Shown piece by piece: positions 14,861-27,838 of a stretch of 64,000 nt of DNA. Source of the DNA: Parus major. Lineage: Eukaryota > Chordata > Aves > Passeriformes > Paridae. The notes under the pieces were generated by a model. That model was given only the letters and a program-made list of their open reading frames with translations, was not told where the DNA came from and did not search any database. Location: contig NC_031770.1 of the NCBI RefSeq assembly GCF_001522545.3, forward strand, positions 2,154,182 to 2,218,181. The letters run 5' to 3'. Both the position numbers and the translations under genes were made by a program. Numbering within the stretch: the stretch's first letter is position 1; each line of letters begins with the position of its first letter.

Positions 14861-14965
14861 ATCATAGAATCACAGGATCATTGAGGTTGTCATGGATCTC
14901 TGCAGGTTACCTTGTCCAACCCCCTGCTCAAGCAGGGCCACCTGGAGCAGCTGATCAGTGATGAG
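14861..14965 (-). mobile_element. CR1-type LINE 3' end fragment
   Basis: On the + strand the piece opens with ATCATAGAATCACAGGATCA and runs on through TTGTCCAACCCCCTGCTCAAG. These are hallmarks of the reverse complement of an avian CR1 3' end, so the element's sense strand is the - strand and its 3' terminus is at the left. Only about 100 bp are recognisable. This fits the severe 5' truncation typical of CR1 copies. Several substitutions from the usual pattern suggest an old insertion. No reverse-transcriptase coding sequence remains. Confidence 0.85.
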
Positions 14966-16043
14966 TGCAGCTTACTCATGGCTGGAAAAAATCACTGTAA
15001 TTTCAGCCAGCACTGATCACAATGGAAAGAAACCTCCATCAGTAACAGCCCTAATTTTTATTAATAGCAAGAGCTGTGCTGGACCTCAGCTTCACAAAGA
15101 AAAATGAGCAAGAAGGTGAAAACAGGACATTCTCTACAGCCCTGCAGGACCTCTGTGCTACAGGCACTCAGTAAATATTATCCAGGTGCCAGTCACATTT
15201 CTACCCACATTTCCAACAACAGGGCCAGGTTTTATGTTCAGTTCTGCTGCTTTCCTACTGAAAAGTCACAGCACTCCTTCCAAGCATCAGCTCACATTCC
15301 CATCTTCTGAGGGGAATCAGGAGTGACAATAGGATCTTATGGCATACAGCCCTCTCAGAGTAAGAAAAAGAATGGATTTCTAGTGGTGACACTGAAGTGG
15401 CACAACTGGAAATGTCAAGTGTGTTTTACTCCCTGATGGCTATAAAGATACACTCAGAGCTCCATGAAATCCAGTTGTTGTTTGCATGTTCCAAACGTGG
15501 TCATTTTCCAGCCAAAGTTGTTACAACTTCAGTTCCTGGTTGTGTAATCACCTGCCTAATACTGCAAGTGCAGAGAAGCCTCTTTGTTTTCCCTGCAATT
15601 CAAAGGGTTTTGTCTGCCCTGGTTGTCTCTGCACATCCAGTCCCTGTCTCCCACAGCTCAGGCAGAAGGGGCTGACATCTCTCTCAGTCCCTGGGGAAGC
15701 TGCCCCATCAGCTTGGTCCCTGAAAAGGCACTGATGACCCCGTGGGGTGTTCCCCATGCCATATCCTAATCATTCTGAGGAAAACAGGGCCTTCTTCCAC
15801 GTTCTTATGAGGTCTTCTCATAGACTTAATTGAGACTGTGGGCATAATCCAAATGCAAGTCATAACCATAACAATTTAATTAGAATTATTAAATCCAAAG
15901 AGCCAGAAGTACTTAATTAAATAAACAGCTTGGTTTGTGAGTAGAGACATACTTCAGATCACTGCAGTCATGAAAATCTCGCTGTGCAAAATTATGAGTT
16001 GCTGTTTGATAACAATCAATAGAAGAGACCATTGAATAAATAC

Positions 16044-16144
16044 CTTCTGACTTGTTTTCCAAACCATCATATTGGTCCCAGTAGTTTGCCCGACAGATAT
16101 AAATAATGATGCAATTGTGTTTCCAGTCTCACTGTTATTGGTAT
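16044..16144 (-). CDS. Possible - strand exon (tentative)
   Basis: On the - strand a TTATTTAG acceptor is followed by 2 nt plus 33 open codons and a CAGAAG|GTATTT donor, ending in phase 0. The peptide includes LFISVGQTTGTNMMVWKTSQ, which looks protein-like but which I do not recognise. The acceptor has a poor pyrimidine tract, and no adjoining exon could be chained to it with confidence. It may be chance. Confidence 0.18.
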
Positions 16145-16390
16145 CTAAATAACCCCTGACATGACTAGACAAAAAGAGGAGGCAGGTAGTCTGTCAAATC
16201 TCACAGGTCATTGGCACTGGAACCTCGTGCAGGGCTGGGGCTGCCAGGGCTCCTGTCCTTGTCACTTGTGTTCCCAGCACGGCCTTTTGGTCTGAGCTTT
16301 GGAGAAATACATGGACACGGAGCAGATGGATGTGTCCCACAGAGACTGCACTGCTGCACAGGGCCAAGGAGTGAAAATATCTTAAATATG

Positions 16391-16530
16391 GACTCACAGA
16401 ATAGCCTGACCTGGGAGGGACCCACAAGGATCATCCAAGTCCTGTTCTGGCCCTGCTCAGAGCAGCTGCCAGAATCCCACCCTCTGCCCAAGGGGGTTGT
16501 CCAAATGCTTCGTGAACCCAACACATGGAA
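16391..16530 (-). mobile_element. CR1-type LINE 3' fragment
   Basis: The + strand begins GACTCACAGAATAG, then GGGAGGGACCCACAAGGATC and ATCCAAGTCCTGTTCTGGCC. It continues through a segment containing AATCCCACCCTCTGCCC and GTTGTCCAAATGCTTC. This order matches the reverse complement of a CR1 3' region as commonly found in bird genomes. The element is oriented on the - strand, is truncated and has no coding capacity. It lies about 1.4 kb from the CR1 piece at 14861 in the same orientation, but differs in sequence, so it looks like a separate insertion or subfamily. Confidence 0.8.
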
Positions 16531-19500
16531 AATGAGAGGGACAGAAGCTATGGAAAAATTCCATCATTCAATTACAAATTATTACTAGAGATGACAGGCT
16601 AGGAATCCAAAGCACATATTATAGACAGGGCATTGCAAATCTCTTACAGGTCTCAGTCAGATTCGTGGCTTTGGTTATTCCTCCCCTAAGGTAAAACCAT
16701 CCCCATTCACCTGCAGCAGAACCAGAACTTCCTTCTTGTGGCTGGACTTAATTCTGAGCCCTTCAGAAATGTGCAGGTGACAAGGAGCCAAATGATCCTA
16801 TTCCTTGGCCTGGAACATTTTCAGTTCATTTGGGATGAGGAAACATGGCACAAGGCACAGAATTTCCATCTGCTGCTCTCTGGCCCCATAATTTCCTTTC
16901 TGCCTTTACCCTCCTGTGTGAGCTGGGCTGTCCCAAATGCCCCCCACACTTGTGTGTCTGTGGATATCCATAACACACACAACAGCCACACAAAGCCAAA
17001 AATCCCTGGAGGAAATGTTCCTGGAGCCTCCTTCCCAGCCATTCACGCTGCCAGCAGCAGCTGGCATCCCTCTGCCATTGTGTGTCCTGGTGCAGAGCTC
17101 ACCTTGCTCATCCAGCCCCAAAGCCTGCACAAATTCTGCTCTTTTCCCACCTCTCTGGGTTTTTGGAGCAACCCATCACTGCAGGGAACTGCCAGGGAAG
17201 CTCAGCCTGCCAGTGGCTCTGCTGTGGGCTGGGAGATTTTCACCCTTTCCCAATGCAATTCCATTGACTCCCAGAGTTTGGTAAAATCCCTGCCCACAGT
17301 GAAATTTGGGGACAGGATGGACAGGCATTTGTGGCACTGCCACAAAGAGTGGGCAGAGGAAGAGCTTCACAGCCCTGTAAAAAAGGCTGATTGCAACAAG
17401 AATTATCCCAAGCTCAGTGATTTCAGTACTGCAGGGCTTTGGGCTCACTCACTTGGAATTTAACTGTATGATTTGTCAGCCCTGGCTTGGTAGGAACTTT
17501 GAACTCTGCTCTTTGGTGTCAATCTGCGTTGTTTTCTTCCTTTGAAAGAAGAAATGTGTCCTGTATGAAATGTCTTAGCCTGGTAATAAATTTTTGAGTG
17601 TTTTCTGCAAAGAAAACAAGCAATTGTCTGCATATGCCATGCCCAGCTCTTCCCTGTGCAGTCATACACCAGCACAGAATAAAAGGGGGAATAGAAGGGT
17701 TTGCTGTCTCTTCATAAAATGTACAGGAGAATTCAGAGAGAAGCAAATCCACTTCTTCAGGATTAAGACTCACATTTCATTATCTGCTTTGTGCTCTGCT
17801 TCTGCCAGATGCTGGCTGAGGTAAACTTTGTCCAACTCAGTTCAAGTTCAGAAGGAACCAAAAAAATGCAACTTTTCCCTACAGTTTCTGTGATATTTTC
17901 CAGTGTAATTCTAATCTCTATCAAGGTTTTAAACAGGAGAACAAAGCTGTGGAAACTCAGTTGGAACTTTCTGTCTGGACTGGCTGCCCTGTGTTGTGAG
18001 GCTCATGGCAAAAAAAAACCTCTTTGCCACAGCACAGGAAGTTTGCTATAACCAGGAAAAAAAATATCCAAGAGCAACAATATTTATTTTCCACACTCCA
18101 TTAGTAGCCCAGAAGCAATTCAAGCATGTTACTAGAAACCGAACCCAGCTAATTAAAAATAATGTTCCAAAGCTCCACTGATGTGTTTTGCATCTGGAGC
18201 TGGCTTCTGCAAATAAACATACACAAAACCAAGGACAAATCACAATAAATCTAAGCAGACAGGTACAAGCAAATTGGTCTGTGGAAGTGACATGTCTCTC
18301 TGCTTAAATGTCTACCACAAATCCCAAGGAGACGTGGTAGGATTTAATCTAATTGGGTTTGCCACTTCCCTGCAGCTTAATGTGAGAATAACAGCAATTA
18401 TATATGACTGTACTTAGCTCAGTACCAAAAATCCATTTATTAGGCTATTAAAGCTATAGAAAGCTGGGGTTTGAGATCATTTGGGTATGCTGGTTACACA
18501 CTTGGCCTGCTAGTTGTTTTGTGGTTACAGTTTCCAAATTGCCACTGATGAGGTGGTGCTAGAAAAGCAGATGCAGTTAAGCACTTCAGTGAATGGCTTA
18601 GAAAGGTTTTCTTCTCACTTCAGGATCCATAACGGCACCTCAGAAGTTGGCTCAGTGCTCTGCAAATCTCAAAACATTCAGCAGGAGACTGAGAAACCAA
18701 GAAGCTGCTGAGGTTCAGAAATCTGTTGATCATAAAGCAAAGCACCTTTGCATGTGTGGGGCCCCACAGAGTTGGCACAGCACGGCACAGAGATGCAAGA
18801 AGAATTATGTTTAAGGCCAACATTACAGGCCAACAGAGAGAAGAGCCTCTAGCTTTTTAGCATTTGAGAGGGTGCAATCAGCAAGAAATGTAAGAAAAGC
18901 CATTGGGCCATTCCAAAAAAATGTAGTCGTGTCACTCTCCTGCGTGTTCAGTCCAGGGAAGCAGGTGATGGATGAGCTCCCCATGGAGCTCAGCACGAGG
19001 AAGCTGCACAGCCCTGTCCTCTAAGCCTTTGTCAGCTCACACACCATCATAAAACCCTTCTTGCCAAACAGATGTTTGCAAATGAGCCTTTAAACCCTCA
19101 CCATTTCATTTTTTTTCTTAAACCACAGTGAGTGCTGGAATAAAGGTGGATGTTTTTTGAAGTCTGAGTTCTCCAGTGTTCACCCAGTGGGGGCAAGCCC
19201 CTAACAAATGGTTCCTTCAGCTCCCCCAGGCTCCAGTGAGGATTCCAGGGCTCTCTGGGACCTCTCAGACACCACCCACGAGCTGTTTGGGCAGTATTCA
19301 ACCTGCAGATTTGTTTTCAAAGCCAGCTTTACAACATGAGCTCCTCACATTCAGCACCTGGAATTCCAAAGGCTTGGTTTTGCTCCCGACAGAGTGACAC
19401 TGGAGACAGCGGCTGTGAATGTCTCACTTTCCATCCAGAAACTTCCCAGTCTAACTCTCCTGGCAGCTGAGATGTTGATAACCTTGCACAGCAGTTTGGC

Positions 19501-22289
19501 TTACACATAATTTTAAAGAGATTTCTCTTTCCAACTCAACACTGATCCAAACAGACAACTATCACAAATTAATCCAATTCCAATGAGCTCTGCTTGAATC
19601 AGACACCCCACTAATTACCTGCTGGAATTCAAAGAATGTTAGTTAAGGTCCCTGTCCAGCTCCTGCAAAATACTTCTCTGGGAAGTGGATAAATTTAAAC
19701 CTAGTTATGGGCATTGTTTTCTGGTAAAAGAACAGTAAACAGGATTGTTTAATGAAATCATCATCCTCATTGCTCTCATTGCAGCACCACAAACATGGGT
19801 GGCAACCTCTCTCCCAAGGTAGAGGCATCCTGAACCAGTCTGGTTTTCTGCTGCATTCTAGCCTTAGGATTACTTTAAAAGGTTATAATTAACATAATTA
19901 CCCTGAGTGATATCTGAAATGATTGCACAATTCAAGTGAGCAGCTTTAGGACTGGCTGTGGATTTGAAGTCCCTTTTTGTCCCCCACCCCTGTCCTCACT
20001 CTTACAGGGATGGCAGTGGCATTAAGCACTTCAGTGGGGCAGGCAAGGCTGTGTTCCCTAAGGAACACATTTCCCTGTCTGCTCCGAGGGAAAGGCTCCA
20101 GGTGAAATAGAAATGCTCCCAAATCAGTACAAAGGGCTGCTGAGGGCCAGGCTCTGAGGATGGGTGGGAAACACAGGAGAAAACTCCCACTCTCCTGGAA
20201 AAAAGCTGGTAAAATCCTATGGGAAGCACAGGCTCTTGTGAGATCTTTCCTCACCTGGCCCCCCAAGAAGCAGTGAAGAGGAGCACACAGATGTCTCTTT
20301 TATGGCAGCAGAGCCCCTGGGATTCCCAAGTTCAAACACCTGAATGTGGTGGGTGCAGCTGCCCTGGACAAAAAGTGGTTTTGAGAATATTCACCTTGAT
20401 CAGCCCAAGTCCTGTGAAGTCCTACACCTTCTGAGGAAACTCTTTAACCAGAAGTTATGTTAACATGCTCATATCCTTCTGTGAGTAGGAGGGGGATGAC
20501 CAATTGTACCTGAAATGGGGATGCACTGAAACACTTCTGACTCCTCAGAAGACACATCCTGCAGCATTCCATTTAGAGATGCAGGAATTATCAGGATGGG
20601 ATCTCACATGGCTGCAGTTTATCACACCCCAGCAAATTCATTGCACCACACAACCTGATGGCACATGACAAAGTGTGACAACTGAGCTGTATTGCTCAGG
20701 AGAGATTGTCGAGATGTGCCGAATATTTTCTAAACTGCTTTCAGAAAACATATGTTTCCAAGGGGTAATGATACAGTGGGACTGAATAACTCATAAAAAT
20801 TATGAATGAAGTGTTCTCACCTTCATTTGACCTTTTTTATTTCTCCAGCAGACAGAGCTAAATGTGTGGCACACCAGAATGCATCTGAAGAAGAGACAGA
20901 TGATAATAAGAAGCTGTTAAGAGCCGCTCACTCCGCTGGCTCTGTTAGTTCAGGTTGCTTGCACAGAAAGAATTTCCCTGCACGTGTGAACATGAGCACA
21001 GATCAATAAAGGGAAATATCCAGGCTGATCCTTTCTCAGCCTGAACTCCTCCAAACAAGATGCACACACAGCCCTTGTGGAAGGCTGGGGACAGGAGCTG
21101 TGTGTGAGGAACCACAGAAAAGGTGATGCTGTTCTCCCTGCACAGAGCATCTCCAGAACCAGCTGGGAGCACTCATTCCTCCCTTAGCTGATGTCACAAA
21201 GGTATCTGGAACATTTAACTCTCGTTTTTCTGTCTCCCACACCTACAGCCAAGGTCTGCTTGGCTACTCACCTTGTCAGAGATCATAAGAGATCTTATTT
21301 GCCTTAAAAATATGACTGCTTGACATGTTTTTTAAAGTCAAAAGGAGAGTAATATATTTCAAACGTCAGGAAGGGAGCAATACCTGTGTGCCCTTGGAAA
21401 CACATGCAGGGTGTGAAAATACAGTTTGGTCAAGCAAATACAGTTTGATCAAGCAAAACAAAGCATCTCCTGTCCATAAGAAAGCAATCCAGATTGGCAG
21501 GAATGGTTCCAATGCAATCAGCCTGCCCTAGGACAGAAGGAGTGTCTCAGTTTAAGGATTCATAACCTGTCACCATCATTCCCCACTGGGAATGCTTGGT
21601 GGTGTAAATCATTTGGGTGCTGTCTGTGCCTTTCCCTTCGATGCCATCTGGGTCAGGCACTCACATGATGTGGTTTATCCCAGGTAAAGCTCTCAATGCT
21701 ATTTTCATTTCTGTAAATGTATCCAAGCCCAGCCACAGGGAGTTATCTCCAGCGGTCCCCGGGATTCCCAGCTTTGTTGTGCCCATGGCATTCTCCTCAC
21801 TTTGCCATGAGGCCCAGGGAGATGGATTTTCATGCCCAGGGCATGGATTTTCTGAGGCATTTAACAGTCTCCTTGTCTGCCTCTGCATCACCTGCCTCAG
21901 TCTCCTGCCAAGGCCCGGGGCACGATGGCCACGAGGAATGTGCAGCATTTGTCACTGAGGAAAGGAGGTTTCACACGCTCTGTTTATCCCAACAGATGCT
22001 GCTGTGAAGGCTCAAAGGTGATTTTCACAAGGCTGCAAATTCCCTCACAGTTCAGCCTGTGGTCTCCACACACAGCCAGGGCTCTGCACAAACCCTTGGA
22101 AAGGATTTGTGTCCACACAGAGGAAATCATGAGGAGGAATTACATTTGGTGGGGTACCCAGAGCAGGCACCCCAGGAACGGGGCTGGGTGTGGTGGGAGA
22201 GCTGAGTGAGAGCTGAGCTGGGTACACCTGGATCCCTTCACTTCCTGCCTTGGTCTTTGCCCTCTGGAAGCAGCAGGGAGGAGGCAGCA
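16531..22289. other. Non-coding stretch; longest ORF not supported as a gene
   Basis: This includes a + strand ORF of 241 codons at 16738-17463, the longest in the window. Its composition is low in charged residues and rich in Ser, Pro and His. It shows no domain I recognise and has no upstream promoter or splice support, so I leave it out as a gene. A 19-bp tandem duplication at 21421-21458 is listed separately. Exon-like patches with good acceptors (for example near 20849) lack usable donors. Confidence 0.5.
21421..21458. repeat. 19-bp unit duplicated in tandem
   Basis: The unit ACAGTTTGGTCAAGCAAAT is followed directly by a second copy differing at two positions, one internal and one at the end. 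It is a small local duplication with no clear function. Confidence 0.8.
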
Positions 22290-22299
22290 AACAGCATCA

Positions 22300-23080
22300 G
22301 GGACACCCATCAACTAATTGAAGCCATGCACAGGAAATACACTGCACAGATGTTAGAAAGGCACGAGGTAAAAAGGAGGGGATTGCAAAGCGAGCATCAA
22401 ACACAAAGGAAGTTGTAATGAGAGCAGGAGCGTGAAGAGTGACAATTCAGCACGGAAAGATAAAGATGGAACAAGAATGGGATCAAGAGAGAGCGCACAG
22501 ACAGGATGGGGAGGAAGAAAAATTTGAAATGGAAACGATGAAGATGGAATATGATTTCCAGAGGGAAAGAATAAGGGTGAATGAGGGTCCTACTGGGTCA
22601 GCCCATGCATATTTAGTCAGTTATAATAAGGTAAAATTGCTTCCTCATTACAAAGAAGGGAATGATGTTGATATGTTTTTACAGTCTTTTAAAAAACTGT
22701 ACAGAACTTATAATTGGTGAGGGGAGGCATGGGCAGCACAGTTCAGCCCCTGTGCCATGGGAAAGCCCTGGAGGCCTGTGCCAGGCTGGTTGATAATGAC
22801 TGCCCTGACTGTCAAATTGTGCACGGAGCCTTCCTGAGAAGGTGTGGGCTTGACCCCAGAGACCTGCAGGGTTACACTTGGGTCTCCAAGGAAAGGATCT
22901 GATAACTCCTTTCCTGAATTGGCTGTAGAAATGACAAATTTATTTAACAGGTGGATAGAAGGTGAAAAGATAGCTGTATCTGGGTTTTTTTTCTTTTTTC
23001 TTTTTTTAAAATGATGAAATTATCTTGAGGAGCAGCTTCTAGAAGATGTTCTGAAGGATTTGGGAGCCCAGAAAACCCTT
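22300..23080 (+). pseudogene. Decayed retroelement gag with a SCAN/capsid-like domain
   Basis: Read across frames, the region resembles a gag-type protein. First comes a highly charged, Glu/Arg/Lys-rich coiled-coil stretch (about 22300-22600). A helical segment with an LLPHYKEGNDVDMFLQSF-like core follows (about 22620-22720). Next are a GKALEACARL-like helix (about 22755-22800) and a segment with an Arg-Trp pair (about 22903-22980). It ends in LEEQLLEDVLKDLG (about 23023-23065). This order fits the SCAN domain and the related capsid C-terminal domain of Gmr1-like Ty3/Gypsy elements. It is broken by an in-frame TGA at 22718-22720, frame changes near 22757 and 22902, a stop at 22900-22902, and a T-rich tract at about 22983-23008. 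I see no protease, polymerase or LTRs next to it. It could be a broken SCAN-containing host gene, but the missing zinc fingers argue for a gag relic. Confidence 0.55.
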
Positions 23081-25050
23081 TTATTAAATTTTTCAGCCTA
23101 TTCATCAAAGCAATGTTTTTATGACAAAAATAACAGGAATCCTACCTACTTCCACAAAGACTTGCCCCTTCTTTCAGAAACAACCAGAAACACACAACAA
23201 AGTGCACAACTCCCAGAATTTTATAAGCCACAGTCTATTACTTCAAGAACATAATAACCTAAATCTCATCCTATTTCATATGCAGAGACCACAGATATGC
23301 CATGGAGTGTGAGGGAGGAGATCAGTTCTCTGTAAAAAGAGTTTGATGGGAGCCACTTCAGATGCAGTTTGTTAAAAGACCTTTAGTGGAAGTACTGACA
23401 GCAGCCTGTGTTTCCAGAGGTGGCTCCTTCCTCCTGGAAAGCATTACCCACAATTTATCCACATTCCAGCTTGAATTTCCATTTCAAACAAAGAAGGAAG
23501 GACTGGAAAGTGGCTGCAATAGGAGACAGATGGTTTTCTCTGCTTTCTGAAATATTTACTGCTTGTAATGAGTCTGTAAAATTCAACGTTGACTCAGCTA
23601 CTGCATTCCCAAATTCCTTCCAGACTCTGGACTCAGTCTCCTCTGTGCCTGGCAGTGTCCTGCTGCTTCCTCTCACACTTTCCTCAGCACCTTTCCCACA
23701 GCTCCAGGGACAGCACATCCCTTTTACCTGACTTGTTTTGCACCAGGCTCTGCGGACGAGGCTGGAATGAAGAAATTTGCCTTCCTCAATGTAATTTTCT
23801 ATTGATCATTTATCCTTTCTCTTTTTAACTCACCCATTTTCTCATTTACTTCCTAATACCCTTAACAGAATATCCATTGTACTTTTTACTTACCTCTGAC
23901 CATTTTATCTTCAAATTCCCCCTGAACCTGCCTGTGTGTACAGCCCCCTTACTGCCAGCATCATTCGGGCTTTCGTTTAATTGGCTTTTAATTTTCTGGA
24001 TAGGTTTTGGCATGGATAATTTCCTGCATTTTGTGAGAAGAAAACTGTTTCTTTTCCCTTGAACTCCTGCTTCTCTTTTAATTCCTGTGTAAAAGCCCTA
24101 TATCATCTCCAAGCATTTCAGTGGAAGAGTTACCACCACCTCCTCACATCTAATTTCCCTTTTTCTAGAGATCACATCCAGCCAGGGCCTTCACTGAGGG
24201 GCTTCAGTGACATCAAGGGGAGCAGATTTTGGTCTAAAGGCATTTCTTGAACGTTTCCCTCCAGTTCCCACACTTGCATGTGCTATTTCCCATATGTGCT
24301 AGTGTGAAAAGAGCTCCTGTGGGTCTCTTTAGGGTGGCTGCTGCCATTATTTCTGTCACCTTTAATGGACTATTTGCCTAAAGACCCCAAAGTACTTCAG
24401 AGAGAAGTCAGTGAGAGAGAATCCCAATGGTTACACTTGATAAACAGGGAAATGGAGGCACAAAGCAATTCACAGAGTCACACAGCTCAGAAAAGTCCCA
24501 CAAATCTCTCATGCTAACAGTTTATCTTTGATGCAGAACTTAATCTTGAATTCTCTCATCCTATCTCAACCCTGAGAGAGAGAAAAATCCTTAAGAGAAA
24601 CACTGCAAGCTCCTGGCCTGTCCAGCACAGTGGAGCTGTTCTGGCTCATTGGCTGCTCCTCATTGATCATTTATCCCTGGCTGAACAACTCCAAACTAAA
24701 AGAATTCTGCATTTCATCATGAGCTTGGAGCAGCTTGCAGAACACATCCAGGAAAAACACGTGCTGCATTTACAGCGAGCTTCAGGTGCTCCTGTGGTTT
24801 GGGGGTGAGCATTAGAGTTCCACGTAACAAATAGGGGGTTATTTTAATCTTCTAGAACTGCGTGAGATTTGGATTTTAATTGACTTCTTCCCTCCTGAAC
24901 TCATCTCATAAAGCGTGTTAGGTATATCTGCTGAGTAAATAGGAGACAATAATATGTTTAAATGTCTGTCTGGAGAGTTTCTGCTACCCAGAGCTGAAAA
25001 TCGATACAGCTCAGAGAGACATCTCTTGTTAATATAACTTTTCCTTTCAG
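23081..25050. other. Intron-like sequence upstream of the candidate exon
   Basis: No + strand exon is convincing here. On the - strand, 23894-23931 (donor CAGAG|GTAAGT) and 23729-23762 (acceptor TTTCTTCATTCCAG) could be two short exons joined in phase across a 131-bp gap. At 38 and 34 nt, however, they are weak. The rest is pyrimidine-rich on the + strand with no recognisable element. Confidence 0.4.
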
Positions 25051-25187
25051 CATGCTTCTAACATCTTTAATATTTTTCAGTGTTATTTTGCTGGCACTGA
25101 AAGCCCAACCCATGTCACCAGATCCCTGAACTGGGACTCCAGGGATGTGTATTCCACTCTTGGAGCTGTTTTTAACATCTTGGACAA
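25051..25187 (+). CDS. Candidate coding exon A of an unrecognised gene
   Basis: This exon holds 45 open codons plus 2 nt. The acceptor is strong (AACTTTTCCTTTCAG). A second AG at 25080 would give an exon 30 nt shorter in the same frame. The donor is ACAA|GTAAGT, with perfect intron bases but A rather than G at the last exon position. The peptide includes NWDSRDVYSTLGAVFNIL and looks like a folded, mixed-composition protein. It joins exon B in phase, with AA completed by G to AAG. I cannot name the family. No signal peptide or membrane segment is visible in this part. The upstream exons are not firmly located; 11245-11350 is one possibility. Confidence 0.5.
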
Positions 25188-26739
25188 GTAAGTACAGCTC
25201 TCCAGACTCTTATATCCATTCCCAGCCGTTCCCTTTTGGGCCTCGTTCCTGTAAAGATGTGTGCATATATTTGATTTTATAAACTGGGAAGCTGTTTAGC
25301 AACTGGGAGCAGTCCAGTGACTTGGAGTGCTAAATCCAACACCTGAATCTTTGCAAGACACGGCTTTGAACTGTGCACTCTCAGATTGTGCTGGATTGGG
25401 ATAATAAAATGTGATGCTTTCCAAGACAATCTACCTGTAGCACCCCCCTCCCCAAAAAAAAGCCATTTCTGGTGCTCTTGTCTGGCCTCAAAGCCAGATT
25501 TCAGGCTTGGGGTTGAGCAGGGAGGAAGTTTCAGGTGAATTGCATCTGTCCCTGGGCTCTTACAAATAGCCTGGATTTGCCCCTCTGGACTGAATATTGT
25601 CAGGCTGAAAATATACGTTGGAAAAACACTCTCCATTTCCTGCCCAAATCAGCCTATAAATAACCTGTGCAGCCCAAAGTGGCCCTGATCCCACCTCAGG
25701 AATAGCTGCTGTGCTGCAGCACTGACAACAACAAAGAGAGGGGAATTGGTTAAGTACTTTGGGGGTTAAAATCTGTGCCCTGCACAGTAAATTTTATGGC
25801 TGAGAGTGAGTCTTCTATAGTCCCATTTATTATTGCAAAAATGATTGGAGCTGGGGACCATGACACTATTACCTGTTACTGCAGATTTATTGAAAATTAG
25901 CAATTCCATTTATATCTATGAGATTTCAGGGATTATTCTGTTATAGACTGGAAAACCGATAGATTTATAACGCTGGCGAATCCAGTTGTACCAACTAATA
26001 GAGCCAGTGAGAAAATTTAGAGGTTTGTACTCCTAAAGGAGTTAACCTTTGGATAAAGAAACGTTTTTCAAGTAGCATCTGAGAAATTATTGGATTCATA
26101 AATTCTGGCTGCAGCAGCATGAAAAATATTCATTTCCTGGGGTTTATATTTTTGTTCAGAAAAGATACAGAAGGCAAAATTTCATCCAAAACCATTTTGC
26201 TCCACTCAGAGCCCTGCTCTAATTGCTGTTTTATCTTATGTTAAGCCCTTGGCATTTATTGGCAGGGTTTGCCTGGCTGACCCTTAGGAAATTTCCAAGG
26301 TATGAATCTCCTAAATTAATTAAAATTGTATTGACTTGAGTGAATCTGATTTTACTTTAATTTTGATTTTTCTCTACTCATTGGACTCCTTAAAAATTGA
26401 CCCAAACCTGCAAAGGTATTAAATTCCTGTCAGGATGTTGGGAGTTCTTTAGGATGTGTTTTTTGTTGTTTTTTAATGTGTGAGATCTCTGACTGTGGAT
26501 GAGCTTGTGTAACTCAGCTTTCATTTTTGAGTGGCTGTTTTAATATAGATTATTGCAAAAACTGGAGAAGTGGCAAACAAATCTGCAATTTATCTATGAA
26601 TATATGAGAAAAATCGAATGGGGCCCCAGCTCCTTAGTAATGTGAGAAATCATTGTACTCCTGCAGAATGCAATTAAAATCCATCACCCAATAATACAGA
26701 TCTTTTCCCATTCAATATTCCCCAATCCCTGTTCTTCAG

Positions 26740-26842
26740 GCCTGGGAAGGAGGTGGCTGGGCCTCATTTAAAACTCAGTCCTGCTGAGGGAGAACAATAT
26801 GACTTCTTTGGGACTATCCCAATTTCTCCTAAGGGAGCAGAG
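26740..26842 (+). CDS. Candidate coding exon B of the same gene
   Basis: This exon is 1 nt plus 34 open codons. It lies between an excellent acceptor (CCAATCCCTGTTCTTCAG) and a good donor (GCAGAG|GTAAGG). It follows exon A after a 1.55-kb intron, and the phases agree. The peptide contains EGEQYDFFGTIPISPKG. It ends in phase 0, matching the start of exon C. I do not recognise the family. Two adjoining exons that stay open and in phase, each with strong splice signals, are the main reason to believe in the gene. Confidence 0.5.
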
Positions 26843-27754
26843 GTAAGGAACTATTTCACTGATTTCAGCAAGGAAGTTGGAAGAATTCAGGCTTGGACAT
26901 TGGACTGTGAAGATTAATTTTGGCTCTTATTAACTTATGGCTATTTTTGTCTGCATTACATATATAGATAAACAGATTTTTTAAAATTACTTTTAAAAAT
27001 AATTCAAGGGTTTATAAATCATAAAAGCTGCAGGTGCTAAGTTCTGAAAAAGAAATAAATGTTGAATTTCAGTTAAAGTAATCCAGAGTACTCCCACTTT
27101 AAAGGGGAAGAAGAATGACAAGTGTTTGTAATAAGGACCACATTCCCACCCCAGTGGCATCAACTGAGTTGGTTATTAACTTTGGAAAGAGGCAAAATCC
27201 TTTATCTGAGAATCTCTAAGGAAAAAAAAGCCCTGGAATTACCCCATCATTTCACAATCAATACAGCAAAAGTGGAGCGTGCAAAGAATTACGATTCCAT
27301 CCCTCCGTTATAACACTGCACCTGGAACTTGGGAATAGGGCAGTTCTGTGTTTCATAGCAGCCACAAACCAAGTTTAAAATGCCCAACAGAATTTTGATT
27401 TCTCTTTATATTGAATATAAACTTATGGATGAGATATTGCCAGCTGCAATTAAAAAAAAAAACCACAACCCAACCAAACAAAACCTGAAGAAGAATATTC
27501 TTTTTCTGTGCTCTACGATAAAGTTTGTGCTGGCTTTTGGCCCAGGACAAATCAGCACAAATCCATCAAAGGCTGAGCTATCACAATTTACAGCTTTTCA
27601 GAATCCAGCCCAGAATGCACCAACTTCTGATTATTGTGGTAAAATATCCCAGCTTTACTGAATTCCTTAGTGCAGAGCCAAATATAAGAACTGGACATGG
27701 AGCTACATTTTTATAGAAGACTTGGTCCGAATATTGACTTTCCTCTCCTTGCAG

Positions 27755-27838
27755 TATAAAGGAATCTACAATTTCAAAGACTGCAGATCATTTTACAACA
27801 GCAGTGACTCCTGTTTGAGCACAAGAAAATATCTTTGA
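27755..27838 (+). CDS. Candidate terminal coding exon C with stop codon
   Basis: The acceptor GACTTTCCTCTCCTTGCAG is one of the best in the window. Reading in the phase set by exon B gives 27 codons and then TGA at 27836-27838. The C-terminal peptide includes YKGIYNFKDCRSFYNSS and ends STRKYL, with two Cys residues nine apart. Exons A to C together give about 107 C-terminal residues with no domain I can name. The stop, the long non-coding tail and the poly(A) signals downstream fit a last exon. Confidence 0.5.
   Translation, partial: YKGIYNFKDCRSFYNSSDSCLSTRKYL

Noticed and set aside
16738..17463. The longest ORF in the window, 241 codons on the + strand
   Set aside because: It shows no recognisable domain, and its composition looks like translated non-coding DNA. 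It overlaps other open frames on both strands and has no splice or promoter support.
20849..20954. Charged + strand open segment after a strong pyrimidine tract near 20.85 kb
   Set aside because: The acceptor is good, but the only available donor (TTCAG|GTTGCT) is poor, and the phase does not help link it to the later exons.
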